Shown here piece by piece: positions 53,318 to 60,992 of a stretch of 64,000 nucleotides of DNA. The stretch is from JAOBAU01 sp034667465 (lineage in GTDB: Bacteria; Acidobacteriota; Thermoanaerobaculia; Gp7-AA8). Below the pieces are notes generated by a model. That model made no database searches and had not been told where the DNA came from. It was given only the letters and a program-made list of their open reading frames with translations. The stretch is taken from assembly GCA_034667465.1 (NCBI GenBank), contig JAXDJV010000012.1, positions 66,259-130,258 of the forward strand, in the 5' to 3' direction. Made by a program: the position numbers and the translations under genes. Every line of letters begins with the position of its first letter. The first letter of the stretch is position 1.

Positions 53318-53412
53318 GGTGCTGAGTGCTGAGTAAAGGCAAGTGTGCAGCGGAGCGACTCAGCACTCTGCACTCTGCACTCAGCACTGGTTTCTGATGC
53401 ACTCAGCACTGA
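53318..53412. repeat. Heptad-arm palindrome E
   Basis: Two GTGCTGA units, then GTAAAGGCAAGTGTGCAGCG, GAGCGAC, then inverted TCAGCAC, TCTGCAC, TCTGCAC, TCAGCAC. A further copy of TGCACTCAGCACTG (53398-53412) follows after TGGTTTCTGA. An AAACC before the left arm pairs with GGTTT after the right one. The right side is longer than the left, as if partly duplicated. Confidence 0.85.
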
Positions 53413-53419
53413 TTTTGGC

Positions 53420-54148
53420 TTAGTGCGCTGCATCCAGGGCGTACACGAGGAGTCCGGCCGTGGTCAGGCCGCCGAGGGTGGCGACGATGAGGGCCGCGCG
53501 GGGCTTCTCGTGGACGTGCGGGAGGAGATCGCTGGCTCCGAGATAGAGCAGGAATCCGGCGAAGAAGGCGAGCTGGTACGCGAGGAGGATCGGATCGATT
53601 TTGATTACATTCGCGACGAGCGCGCCGGCGACCGGCGCGAGCGCATCGACGGCGAGCAGCACGATCGTGCGCCAGCGACTGTTGCGCGTGGCGAGCATGA
53701 ACGTCACGGTGTTCAGTCCGTCGGCGAAGTCGTGTGCGACGACGGCGAGCAGCACGACGAAGCCGACCTGCGTTCCGGCGAGGAAACCGACACCGATCGC
53801 GAGGCCGTCGAGAAAGCTGTGGAAGGAGAGACCGAGCGCGCCGACGAGGCCGACGTTGTGGCGATGTCCCGGAGCGTCGTGCTGCTTCTCGCTGTGGATG
53901 ATGGTCAGCTTCTCGAGCAGGAAGATTCCGACGAATCCCGAGAGCATCGTGATCATCAGTCCGCGCACGTCGAGCGACGATCGATGTGCGATGTCGATGA
54001 CTTCCGGCAGCAGATCGAGGAAGGCGACGCCGATCAGCAGACCGGCCGAGAACGCCATGATGAAGAAGAGATACTTCTGATACCGGAAGGCGAACGCGCC
54101 GCCGGCAAGAGTCATCACAAACGCGGACAGCGCCCACACCGCACTCAT
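53420..54148 (-). CDS. ZIP family metal transporter
   Basis: 242 residues with seven or eight transmembrane helices. The metal-binding helices read FHSFLDGLAIGVGF and AHDFADGLNTVTFM, the ZIP signature in TM4 and TM5. A His-containing loop (HSEKQHDAPGHRH) precedes TM4. Imports zinc, iron or related divalent cations across the inner membrane. A TAAACT box lies 10 nt before the ATG. Palindrome E lies beyond its 3' end. Confidence 0.9.
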   Translation of the reverse strand: MSAVWALSAFVMTLAGGAFAFRYQKYLFFIMAFSAGLLIGVAFLDLLPEVIDIAHRSSLDVRGLMITMLSGFVGIFLLEKLTIIHSEKQHDAPGHRHNVGLVGALGLSFHSFLDGLAIGVGFLAGTQVGFVVLLAVVAHDFADGLNTVTFMLATRNSRWRTIVLLAVDALAPVAGALVANVIKIDPILLAYQLAFFAGFLLYLGASDLLPHVHEKPRAALIVATLGGLTTAGLLVYALDAAH

Positions 54149-54168
54149 AGCGCGGCGTAGTTTACTCG

Positions 54169-54573
54169 CTACGCGCCGTGTCGCCGGCCTTCAGCGCAGT
54201 CGATCGCCGACGCCACCAGATCTTCGATGTCGAACGGCTTCCGAATCAGCCCCCAGATGCCACGCGTATCGAGGTTCTGGATCGTGCGCTGACTCGCGCC
54301 GGTCATCACGATCACGCGAGGCAGCAGCATCGGACTCTCGCGCTGGATCCGCGCCAGCAGTTCGAAGCCGTTCACGTCCGGCATCATCAGATCGACGAGG
54401 ATCACCGAGTAGGTGTGCCGCTCGAGCTGATCGAAGGCGAGACGGCCATCGGCGGCGCAGTCGACCTCGAATCCGCGGCGTGTCAGAAGCGTGGTGAACA
54501 GCCCGCGAAGCGCCAGGTCGTCATCGACGACGAGGGCCTGAAGACGCCGCTGCGGCGGATCTGTTCGGGACAT
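54169..54573 (-). CDS. Stand-alone response regulator receiver protein
   Basis: 134 residues. A complete receiver domain: acidic pocket VVDDD (15-19), phospho-acceptor D61 in VDLMMPD, Thr in VMTGASQ (T91) and K112 in IRKPFD. No output domain, so it relays or titrates phosphate, CheY/Spo0F-like. The cognate kinase is not in the window. ATG 54573 chosen; upstream residues look unconserved and a weak TATCCT lies about 26 nt before it. Confidence 0.88.
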   Translation of the reverse strand: MSRTDPPQRRLQALVVDDDLALRGLFTTLLTRRGFEVDCAADGRLAFDQLERHTYSVILVDLMMPDVNGFELLARIQRESPMLLPRVIVMTGASQRTIQNLDTRGIWGLIRKPFDIEDLVASAIDCAEGRRHGA

Positions 54574-54666
54574 TGGCGACGGACCGGAGAACAGCGAGAA
54601 GGATACAACTTCGCCTGTCGATTCGCGAGGAAGGCCGCTCACAAAACTTACAGCTGGCGAAACGGT

Positions 54667-54906
54667 TCAGGCCGAGTAGATGCGAAGGAGAAAGACGGAA
54701 TCGTCCCTTCTCACGGTCGCGATCGATTCGGAGCCGCGCAGCGGCCGGCTGAGGCTCACCAGTTCGGATTTGTTCTCGCTGAGGAACTGCGCGATCGCCT
54801 CATCGGCCGTCGCCGCTTCGATGACGATCGCCTTCGGCTCCGCTTCGAAAACGGGTCGCCGCGAATGTTCGCCGGTCAGCTGCCGTGCTTCGATCGTGTA
54901 TTGCAC
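54667..54906 (-). CDS. Small hypothetical protein, GTG start
   Basis: 79 residues from GTG 54906, chosen because AGGAGG lies 7 nt upstream. It reads as a compact alpha-beta protein (YTIEARQLTGEHSRRPVFEA, IVIEAATADEAIAQFLSENK, SIATVRRDDSVFLLRIYSA). I do not recognise the family. It stands alone between the M20 amidohydrolase and the response regulator. Confidence 0.65.
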   Translation of the reverse strand: MQYTIEARQLTGEHSRRPVFEAEPKAIVIEAATADEAIAQFLSENKSELVSLSRPLRGSESIATVRRDDSVFLLRIYSA

Positions 54907-54972
54907 CGTGCGGCCTCCTGCATTCCATAAACGCAGCAGCAATCGGTGCGCCAGGCGCAAAGCGCAAAAGGA

Positions 54973-56286
54973 CTATCTCTTCATCAGCTCCAGCACCATC
55001 GTCGTCAGCGCGCGGACGCCGGTGCGCAGGGTCGGCTCCGGCAGCGGCGCCCACTTGCTCGAATGCAGTGCCGGCAGCGGACCGCCGGCTGCGAGCTTCG
55101 CCGGATCGACGGCGCCGAGGTGGAGGAGCGCCGTAGGGATTTTGCGATCGACGCCGAAGAGACCGAAGTCCTCGCTCACCATCAGCGGATCGATTTTGAT
55201 CACGTTCGCGTCGCCGAGCACCGGACGAAGCGCTTTCGCCAGCCGCTCCGTCAGCGCCGGATCGTTGTACGTCGACGCCACCGATTCGTGCTCGAGCACT
55301 TCGACGACCGGCAGGCGATCGTCGGGAAATCCGGCGGCGATGGCGGTGCCGCGCGCGATCCGCTCGATGGCCGCCAGGACGTTCTTTCGTACTTCCGGCT
55401 TGTAGGTGCGGACGGTCAGAAGGAGCTGCACTTCATCCGGAATGATGTTCCGCTTGGTGCCGCCGTGAATCGCGCCGACCGTGACCACGACCGGATCGAG
55501 CGGCGAGTTCTGGCGGCTGACGATCGTCTGCAGCGCGATGACGATCTGCGCCGCGAGCACGACCGGATCTTTCGTTTTCTGTGGCGAGGCGCCGTGTCCG
55601 CCGAGGCCGCGAACGGTGATGTTGACGGAGTCGCCGGAAGCCAGCGCGTAACCGGGCGTGTAGCCGATCGTGCCGGCGGCGAGATCGGCGGAGTCGTGCA
55701 GCGCGATCGCGTATGCCGGCTGCGGGAAACGTTCGTAAAGGCGATCGTCCAGCATCGCCTTCGCCCCTTTCACGACTTCTTCCGCAGGCTGACCGACGAG
55801 CAGCACCGTGCCGTGCCAGCGATCCTTCAGCTGCGCCAGCATCGACGCCGTTCCCATCAGCGTGGTCATGTGAATGTCGTGACCGCACGCGTGCATCACC
55901 GCGACGTCATCGCCGGACGGACTCTTCGCGCGCGCCGTGCTCGCGTACGGAAGTCCGGTTTGCTCGAGCACCGGCAGCGCGTCCATGTCGCTGCGGACGA
56001 GCACCACCGGACCGTCGCCGTTTTTCATCATCGCCACGACGCCGTACGACGTCAGCGACGGATCGTCGTACTTTCCGACGTGATCGGTGACGCTGTAGCC
56101 AAGCTCGCGCAAACGCGCCGCGAGGAGCGCCGACGATTTCGCTTCCTGCGTCGAGAGCTCAGGCGCGGCGTGGAGTTTCTTGTACGTCTCGACGAGCGAC
56201 GGCAGCTCTTTGTCGACGAGCGCATCAAGCGACTGCGCGAAAGACGGGACGGCGATGAATGCGAGAAGGACGAGCGCACGTTTCAT
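54973..56286 (-). CDS. M20D family amidohydrolase, exported
   Basis: 437 residues with a signal peptide (MKRALVLLAFIAVPSFAQ). Metal-site motifs of the hippurate/N-acyl amino acid hydrolase group: LVRSDMDALPV, HACGHDIHMTTLMG (Cys and His ligands), GQPAEEVVKGAKAML. The lid domain is about 190-310. It hydrolyses N-acyl or amide bonds in the periplasm; substrate unknown. A TACCCT box 7 nt upstream marks a leaderless start. Confidence 0.92.
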   Translation of the reverse strand: MKRALVLLAFIAVPSFAQSLDALVDKELPSLVETYKKLHAAPELSTQEAKSSALLAARLRELGYSVTDHVGKYDDPSLTSYGVVAMMKNGDGPVVLVRSDMDALPVLEQTGLPYASTARAKSPSGDDVAVMHACGHDIHMTTLMGTASMLAQLKDRWHGTVLLVGQPAEEVVKGAKAMLDDRLYERFPQPAYAIALHDSADLAAGTIGYTPGYALASGDSVNITVRGLGGHGASPQKTKDPVVLAAQIVIALQTIVSRQNSPLDPVVVTVGAIHGGTKRNIIPDEVQLLLTVRTYKPEVRKNVLAAIERIARGTAIAAGFPDDRLPVVEVLEHESVASTYNDPALTERLAKALRPVLGDANVIKIDPLMVSEDFGLFGVDRKIPTALLHLGAVDPAKLAAGGPLPALHSSKWAPLPEPTLRTGVRALTTMVLELMKR

Positions 56287-56293
56287 GCGCGCA

Positions 56294-56299
56294 AGGGTA
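56294..56299 (-). promoter_or_regulatory. -10 box, leaderless promoter
   Basis: TACCCT, 7-nt gap to ATG 56286. Confidence 0.45.
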
Positions 56300-56309
56300 C
56301 ATGAGGCTG

Positions 56310-58580
56310 CTAGGCGCCGGTCGCTTCGTTTGCGGCGACGTCCGCCGCGAGGACGACCTGATTGCGGCCGTTCTTCTTCGCCTGGTAGAGCGCGATGTCG
56401 GCGTGGTTGATCAGATCGGCGTTCGTCTCGCCATCTTCCGGGAAGATGGCCACGCCGATGCTGACGGTGATTCGCAGCGCGCGTCCGACCTGCTCCATCG
56501 CGAACTCGCGCCGCCCGACCAGCTCGCGCAAGCGATTCGCCGCATCGCGCGCCGCGACGCCGCGCGTCTCCGGAAAAATGATCGCGAACTCTTCGCCGCC
56601 GTAACGCGCCACGACGTCCATGTCGCGCACGTTCGTCAGGAGCTCGTCGACCAGGCCTTTCAGGATTTCGTCGCCGACCGGATGGCCGAACGTGTCGTTG
56701 AAGCGTTTAAAGAAGTCGATGTCGAGCATCGCCAGGACGAACTGATGTCCGGTTCGCTGATGCCGATGAATTTCCTTCGCGAGCGCTTCCTGGAAGTAGC
56801 GATGGTTGTACGCGGGCGTCAGTGCATCGATGGCGGTGAGGCGTTTGATCTCTTCGTACTGCCGCGCCGACTGCAGCGCCGTCACGGCCTGGACGGCGAA
56901 GATCTCGAGCGTCTTCAGCTTCTCCATCGTCGGCACGCGGCGATCGTGCGGCTCGCGCACCGAGAGGTAGCCGATGACCTGATCGGCGCTCATCAGCGGA
57001 ACCATGATCATGTCGTTCTCGTGCCATTCGGCGACGAGCTTTTCACCGGTGTCGTCAGGCCGCACGAAGAAACCGTGCTCGCTCTGCACGAGCGCGGTAT
57101 GCGAAACGAAGAACGAGCCCGAGATGCGGAACTCTTCGTTGAAGAACGCGCGAATCTCGCTCGACGAGACGTGCTTCTTCCGCACCTCCTCCCACACGTC
57201 ATCGAGTCCTGCGTGCGCGCGGCGTACGAACTCGTCTTTCTTCGGATCGAAGAGCGCGAAGACGACGACTTCGAATCCGAGCGCGGTCCGTACCGCCAGC
57301 GCGATGCGGGTCAGCATGGCGTCGATATCGAACGAGCCGATCAGTCCGTTCGACACTTCGAGAATCGTCGACATCGTCGCGGCCTGCGCTTCGAGCTGCT
57401 CGGTCTTGTCGCGCATCTCGCGGCGCAGCAGCTGGTCCTGCAGCGACACCGCGGTCTGATTGACGAGCAGCGTGAGCAGATTGAGATTGCCGGTCTTGAT
57501 GATCGATGCGTCTTCGGTCTCGTAGATGAGGATGCCGTAGATGACCTCGACGGTCTGAATGCCGATGAGCACCTGGATGCCGCTGCCGTTCGACAGCGGA
57601 AAGCGGCGCAGCTCGTTCTGAAACACGAAGGCGCGACTCGGCGCCGACTGCGCGAAGCCGGCGGAGTCGACCCAGCGGCCGATCTCCTGATCGGTCGGCA
57701 GACACTCGCCATATCGATAGACCGTTCCGGCGATCTCCGGATTCATCTCCCACGTCACGACCGCGCACGCTTTCAGTTTCGCCAGTCCGCCAAGCAGCGA
57801 CACCATGCGCCGCAGCGTCTCTTCATCGCCCTCCGCGGAGAGAATCTGCGCCGCGCTCTCCGTGAGAATCGACAGCTCGCGATTGCGGCGAATCAGCTCC
57901 GCGTTCTGCTTCTCCGCCGCCGATTCGCGACGCAGCGCGTATGCGACGAGCAGCATCGGCAAATACGCGGCCGCGAATCCGAGTCCGCCGTATGCGGCGA
58001 AGCTCATCACTTCGAGTCCGACGATCGGACTGACCAGCAGCAGCGTCCGCGTCTGCGACGCCAGCGTGCTGCGGAAGTCGAGCGGACCGCGCTCTTCATC
58101 GAGATAGCGTCGGATCGACGCGAAGATCAGATGCACGACGACGCAGCCGATCATCAGCAGGATGTAGCCGGAGACTTTGGCCATCAGTGGCGCGCTGCGC
58201 GCGACGGCCGACGCGTACAGCAGCGTGACGACGTAGTACGAGAGTCCGAGCTCGGCAGCTTCGTAGAACGGCTCGATGCGGCGCGCGGTGCGGTCGACGA
58301 TCGCGTCGTATGTGCAGCGCAAACCGATACCGGCGAACACCGGGATGATCGCCACGACCGGATCGTGGTAGAGGATCATCGCCGCGAAGACCGGCGCCGC
58401 TTCGAAGCCGATCGAGCGCTCGTCGACGCGCAGGAACGACGAGAGCATGACCAGCGCGGTGAAGAAAAGGAGCGCGCGCGGCGAGGCGGTCGGCGCCGTC
58501 ATCAACTCCAATGCAACGCACGCCGTGGCCACAACGATGGCCGCGACGTAATACGTGCGAAGCAGTGAAGAACGTTGCAT
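56310..58580 (-). CDS. Membrane diguanylate cyclase with GAF-like sensor
   Basis: 756 residues. About six or seven N-terminal transmembrane helices (MASE-like, 10-230), two GAF-like segments (about 260-400 and 430-570), and a C-terminal GGDEF domain with RYGGEEFAII near 660. An RDMD inhibitory I-site sits five residues before GGEEF, so it should make c-di-GMP under feedback control. No EAL domain. ATG 58580 chosen (MQRSSLLRTYYV); a TACAAT box about 26 nt upstream supports it. Confidence 0.92.
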   Translation of the reverse strand: MQRSSLLRTYYVAAIVVATACVALELMTAPTASPRALLFFTALVMLSSFLRVDERSIGFEAAPVFAAMILYHDPVVAIIPVFAGIGLRCTYDAIVDRTARRIEPFYEAAELGLSYYVVTLLYASAVARSAPLMAKVSGYILLMIGCVVVHLIFASIRRYLDEERGPLDFRSTLASQTRTLLLVSPIVGLEVMSFAAYGGLGFAAAYLPMLLVAYALRRESAAEKQNAELIRRNRELSILTESAAQILSAEGDEETLRRMVSLLGGLAKLKACAVVTWEMNPEIAGTVYRYGECLPTDQEIGRWVDSAGFAQSAPSRAFVFQNELRRFPLSNGSGIQVLIGIQTVEVIYGILIYETEDASIIKTGNLNLLTLLVNQTAVSLQDQLLRREMRDKTEQLEAQAATMSTILEVSNGLIGSFDIDAMLTRIALAVRTALGFEVVVFALFDPKKDEFVRRAHAGLDDVWEEVRKKHVSSSEIRAFFNEEFRISGSFFVSHTALVQSEHGFFVRPDDTGEKLVAEWHENDMIMVPLMSADQVIGYLSVREPHDRRVPTMEKLKTLEIFAVQAVTALQSARQYEEIKRLTAIDALTPAYNHRYFQEALAKEIHRHQRTGHQFVLAMLDIDFFKRFNDTFGHPVGDEILKGLVDELLTNVRDMDVVARYGGEEFAIIFPETRGVAARDAANRLRELVGRREFAMEQVGRALRITVSIGVAIFPEDGETNADLINHADIALYQAKKNGRNQVVLAADVAANEATGA

Positions 58581-58651
58581 GAAGTTCCCGTGGCGGCGGA
58601 AGGACGTAATTGTAGCTGATACGGACGGCGAGGGCGTTCCGTACCGATGCG

Positions 58652-58657
58652 TATAAT
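58652..58657 (+). promoter_or_regulatory. -10 box of gatB, leaderless promoter
   Basis: A perfect TATAAT with an 8-nt gap to ATG 58666; no Shine-Dalgarno. The best -10 match in the window. Confidence 0.65.
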
Positions 58658-58665
58658 CCGCCGCC

Positions 58666-60069
58666 ATGTCGGGCAAGTGGGAAGCGGTCATCGGACTCGA
58701 GGTCCACGCGCGTCTGCTGACGACCACCAAAATCTTCTGCGGCTGCTCTCCCGCGTTCGGCGCTCCCCCCAACACACACGTCTGCCCGATCTGCCTCGGC
58801 TATCCCGGCTCGCTTCCTGTGCTGAACCGGAAAGCGGTCGAGCTCGCGATTCGCATGGGACTGGCCACCGACTGCGAAGTCCATCCGCGCTCCGTCTTCG
58901 CGCGCAAGAACTACTTCTACCCCGACCTGCCGAAGGGCTATCAGATCTCGCAGTTCGATCGGCCGATCGCGACGAACGGACGCATCGGCGACGTCCGCAT
59001 CCGCCGCATTCACATGGAAGAAGACGCCGGGAAGCTGATGCATCACGGCGACGGCTCGCTCGTCGATCTGAACCGCGCCGGCACGCCGCTCGTCGAGATC
59101 GTGACGGAGCCCGACATCGCCAATGCTGATGATGCGGTCGCGTATCTGACGCGTCTTCGTCAGGTGCTGATGTACACCGGCGCGTGCGACGGCAACATGG
59201 AAGAGGGATCGCTGCGCTGCGACGCGAACGTTTCCGTCCGGCGCGAAGGGGAACCGTTAGGCACACGCACCGAAACGAAAAACCTGAACTCGTTCCGCTA
59301 TGTCGGACGCGCGATCGAACATGAGGTCGAGCGGCAGATCGCGGTGCTCGAGAGCGGCGGAAAGATCGATCAGGAAACGCGGCTCTACGACGTCGCCGCC
59401 GGCGAGACGCGAGTGATGCGCTCGAAAGAGGAAGCGCACGACTATCGTTACTTTCCCGATCCCGATCTGCTGACGCTCGACGTCGAGCCGTCGCAGATCG
59501 AAGAGATTCGCCGCGCGCTGCCGGAGTTGCCGGCGCCGCGAGCGGCGCGCTATCAGCGTGACTTCGGCCTCAGCGTGAAAGATGCAGAGGCGCTCGTGGT
59601 GACGAAAGCGCTGGCGGAGTACTACGAAGCGGTGGCGGCGGAGGCGGCGAATCCGAAAGCGGCGGCGAACTGGGTGCGCAACGAAGTGCTGCGCGTGCTC
59701 AATGAAGAGAAGGTCGAGCTCGAGGAGTATCGCGTCACGCCGTCGATGCTGGCGCGGCTGATCAAACTGATCGACAGCGGTGCGATCGGCGGCAAGTCGG
59801 CGAAAGAGATTTTCGACGACATGTCGCAGAGCGGCGAAGCGCCGGAAACGATCGTCGAGCGCAAGGGGCTCTCGCAGATCAGCGATCCGTCAGCGATTCG
59901 CGAAGCGGCCGGGCGCGTCATCGCCGCGAACGCCGCGCAGGTCGAGCAGTACCGCGGCGGCAAACAGCAGGTCTTCGGCTTCCTCGTCGGCCAGCTGATG
60001 AAAGAGACCCGCGGAAAAGCGAAAGCCGAGCTCGCAAACGCGGTACTGCGCGAACTGCTGGACCGCTAA
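58666..60069 (+). CDS. gatB: Asp-tRNA(Asn)/Glu-tRNA(Gln) amidotransferase subunit B
   Basis: 467 residues, standard length. WEAVIGLEVHARLLTTTKIF at the start, the zinc-type CSPAFG and CPICLGYPG segments, the GatB signature RTETKNLNSFRYVGRAIEHE, and a C-terminal YqeY-like domain (GKSAKEIFDDM, VLRELLDR). With GatA and GatC, not found here, it converts misacylated Glu-tRNA(Gln) or Asp-tRNA(Asn). Its TAA lies in the palindrome at 60065. Confidence 0.97.
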   Translation: MSGKWEAVIGLEVHARLLTTTKIFCGCSPAFGAPPNTHVCPICLGYPGSLPVLNRKAVELAIRMGLATDCEVHPRSVFARKNYFYPDLPKGYQISQFDRPIATNGRIGDVRIRRIHMEEDAGKLMHHGDGSLVDLNRAGTPLVEIVTEPDIANADDAVAYLTRLRQVLMYTGACDGNMEEGSLRCDANVSVRREGEPLGTRTETKNLNSFRYVGRAIEHEVERQIAVLESGGKIDQETRLYDVAAGETRVMRSKEEAHDYRYFPDPDLLTLDVEPSQIEEIRRALPELPAPRAARYQRDFGLSVKDAEALVVTKALAEYYEAVAAEAANPKAAANWVRNEVLRVLNEEKVELEEYRVTPSMLARLIKLIDSGAIGGKSAKEIFDDMSQSGEAPETIVERKGLSQISDPSAIREAAGRVIAANAAQVEQYRGGKQQVFGFLVGQLMKETRGKAKAELANAVLRELLDR

Positions 60070-60109
60070 AGTCAACTTCGGGGGTCAGACCCCGGAAATT
60101 GACTTTAGC
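60065..60109. repeat. GGGGTCAGACCCC palindrome
   Basis: Outer arms GCTAAAGTCAA and TTGACTTTAGC enclose a GGGGTCAGACCCC centre. The 45-bp palindrome spans the convergent gene ends: the gatB TAA at 60067 lies in its left arm, and the centre and right arm encode the last residues (KSISGV) and TGA of the DUF4412-like gene. GTCAGAC-centred palindromes of this type occur in many bacterial genomes (recalled, not searched). Confidence 0.85.
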
Positions 60110-60870
60110 GGACTCGGCACCTTCCGATAGCCGGACGGCATCACGAACTCGCTTGCGGCGATCGGCCGCGTAGAGATGTTCGTCACGGTGGCCGTCGTCG
60201 TCGACACCATCTTCTGGCCGGCGCGATCGATGGTCATCGTCGTGACCTGCTTCAGCGGAAAGCGGCCTTTCGTGGCGCGGCTCTGCGCTTCGATCAGCTT
60301 GTCGATCCCGTCGATGCCGGTGCGCACGCCGCTCGTCTGCAGCCAGTTCATGGCATCGGCGGCGATCCGATCGGTCGTCCAGCTCTCGGTCTTCATCGAC
60401 ATGTGTGTCGACATCTTCTGTCCGCCGGCGATTACGTTCATGTCGTACGACGTGTCGAGCAGCGATTTGCGCGTCGGATAGCCTTCGATCGCTTCGCCGG
60501 CGCCGGTGTCGCGCACATCGACCTTCTGATTGTCGAACGTGATCTTCACCGTATCGCCGAGAGACTTGAGCATCGCGCCGGCGCCGCCGAGGAGATCGTC
60601 GAGTTTGAGCTCGAAGAAGGTCTTGTCGGCGGGAGAGGTGATGATGAGTGTTTTGCCGCCGTCCTTCGATAAGACGACCGCGCCGTTCCGGAAGAGTTTC
60701 CCGTCGCCTTCGACGACGTTCATCCGGAAATTCTTCCCTTCCACTTCGATGCGGCCGCTCATCGTCGTTTTTCGGATGCCGGTCGTCGCCGAACGGAAAT
60801 CGTATGCGGTGCCTGAAAACGCCGGCAGTGCAAGCATTGCGGCGACTGTAAAGATGAGCAAACGGCGCAT
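60085..60870 (-). CDS. Secreted DUF4412-like protein
   Basis: 261 residues with a signal peptide (MRRLLIFTVAAMLALPAFS). The beta-rich body (FRSATTGIRKTTMSGRIEVE, MNVVEGDGKLFRNGAVVL, GGKTLIITSPADKTFFEL) resembles DUF4412 periplasmic proteins, LolA-like in shape. Function unknown. GGGAGA lies near ATG 60870. The final six residues come from the palindrome at 60065, so the native C terminus may have been replaced. Confidence 0.7.
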   Translation of the reverse strand: MRRLLIFTVAAMLALPAFSGTAYDFRSATTGIRKTTMSGRIEVEGKNFRMNVVEGDGKLFRNGAVVLSKDGGKTLIITSPADKTFFELKLDDLLGGAGAMLKSLGDTVKITFDNQKVDVRDTGAGEAIEGYPTRKSLLDTSYDMNVIAGGQKMSTHMSMKTESWTTDRIAADAMNWLQTSGVRTGIDGIDKLIEAQSRATKGRFPLKQVTTMTIDRAGQKMVSTTTATVTNISTRPIAASEFVMPSGYRKVPSPLKSISGV

Positions 60871-60924
60871 GGTTTTCTCTCCCTGTGGAGCGTCGGAACG
60901 CGCGGCTATTTGACGGAATTGCTG

Positions 60925-60933
60925 TGCTATGAT
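60925..60933 (+). promoter_or_regulatory. Extended -10 promoter of fadL-like gene
   Basis: TGCTATGAT: an extended TG followed by TATGAT (60928-60933), 59 nt before the GTG at 60993. A TTGACG at 60910 is too close for a normal -35. Confidence 0.4.
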
Positions 60934-60992
60934 CCGCGCCGTCCACAAACTTGATTAACCTGTAACTGTAAACGACTTAGGAGGTCACACCT

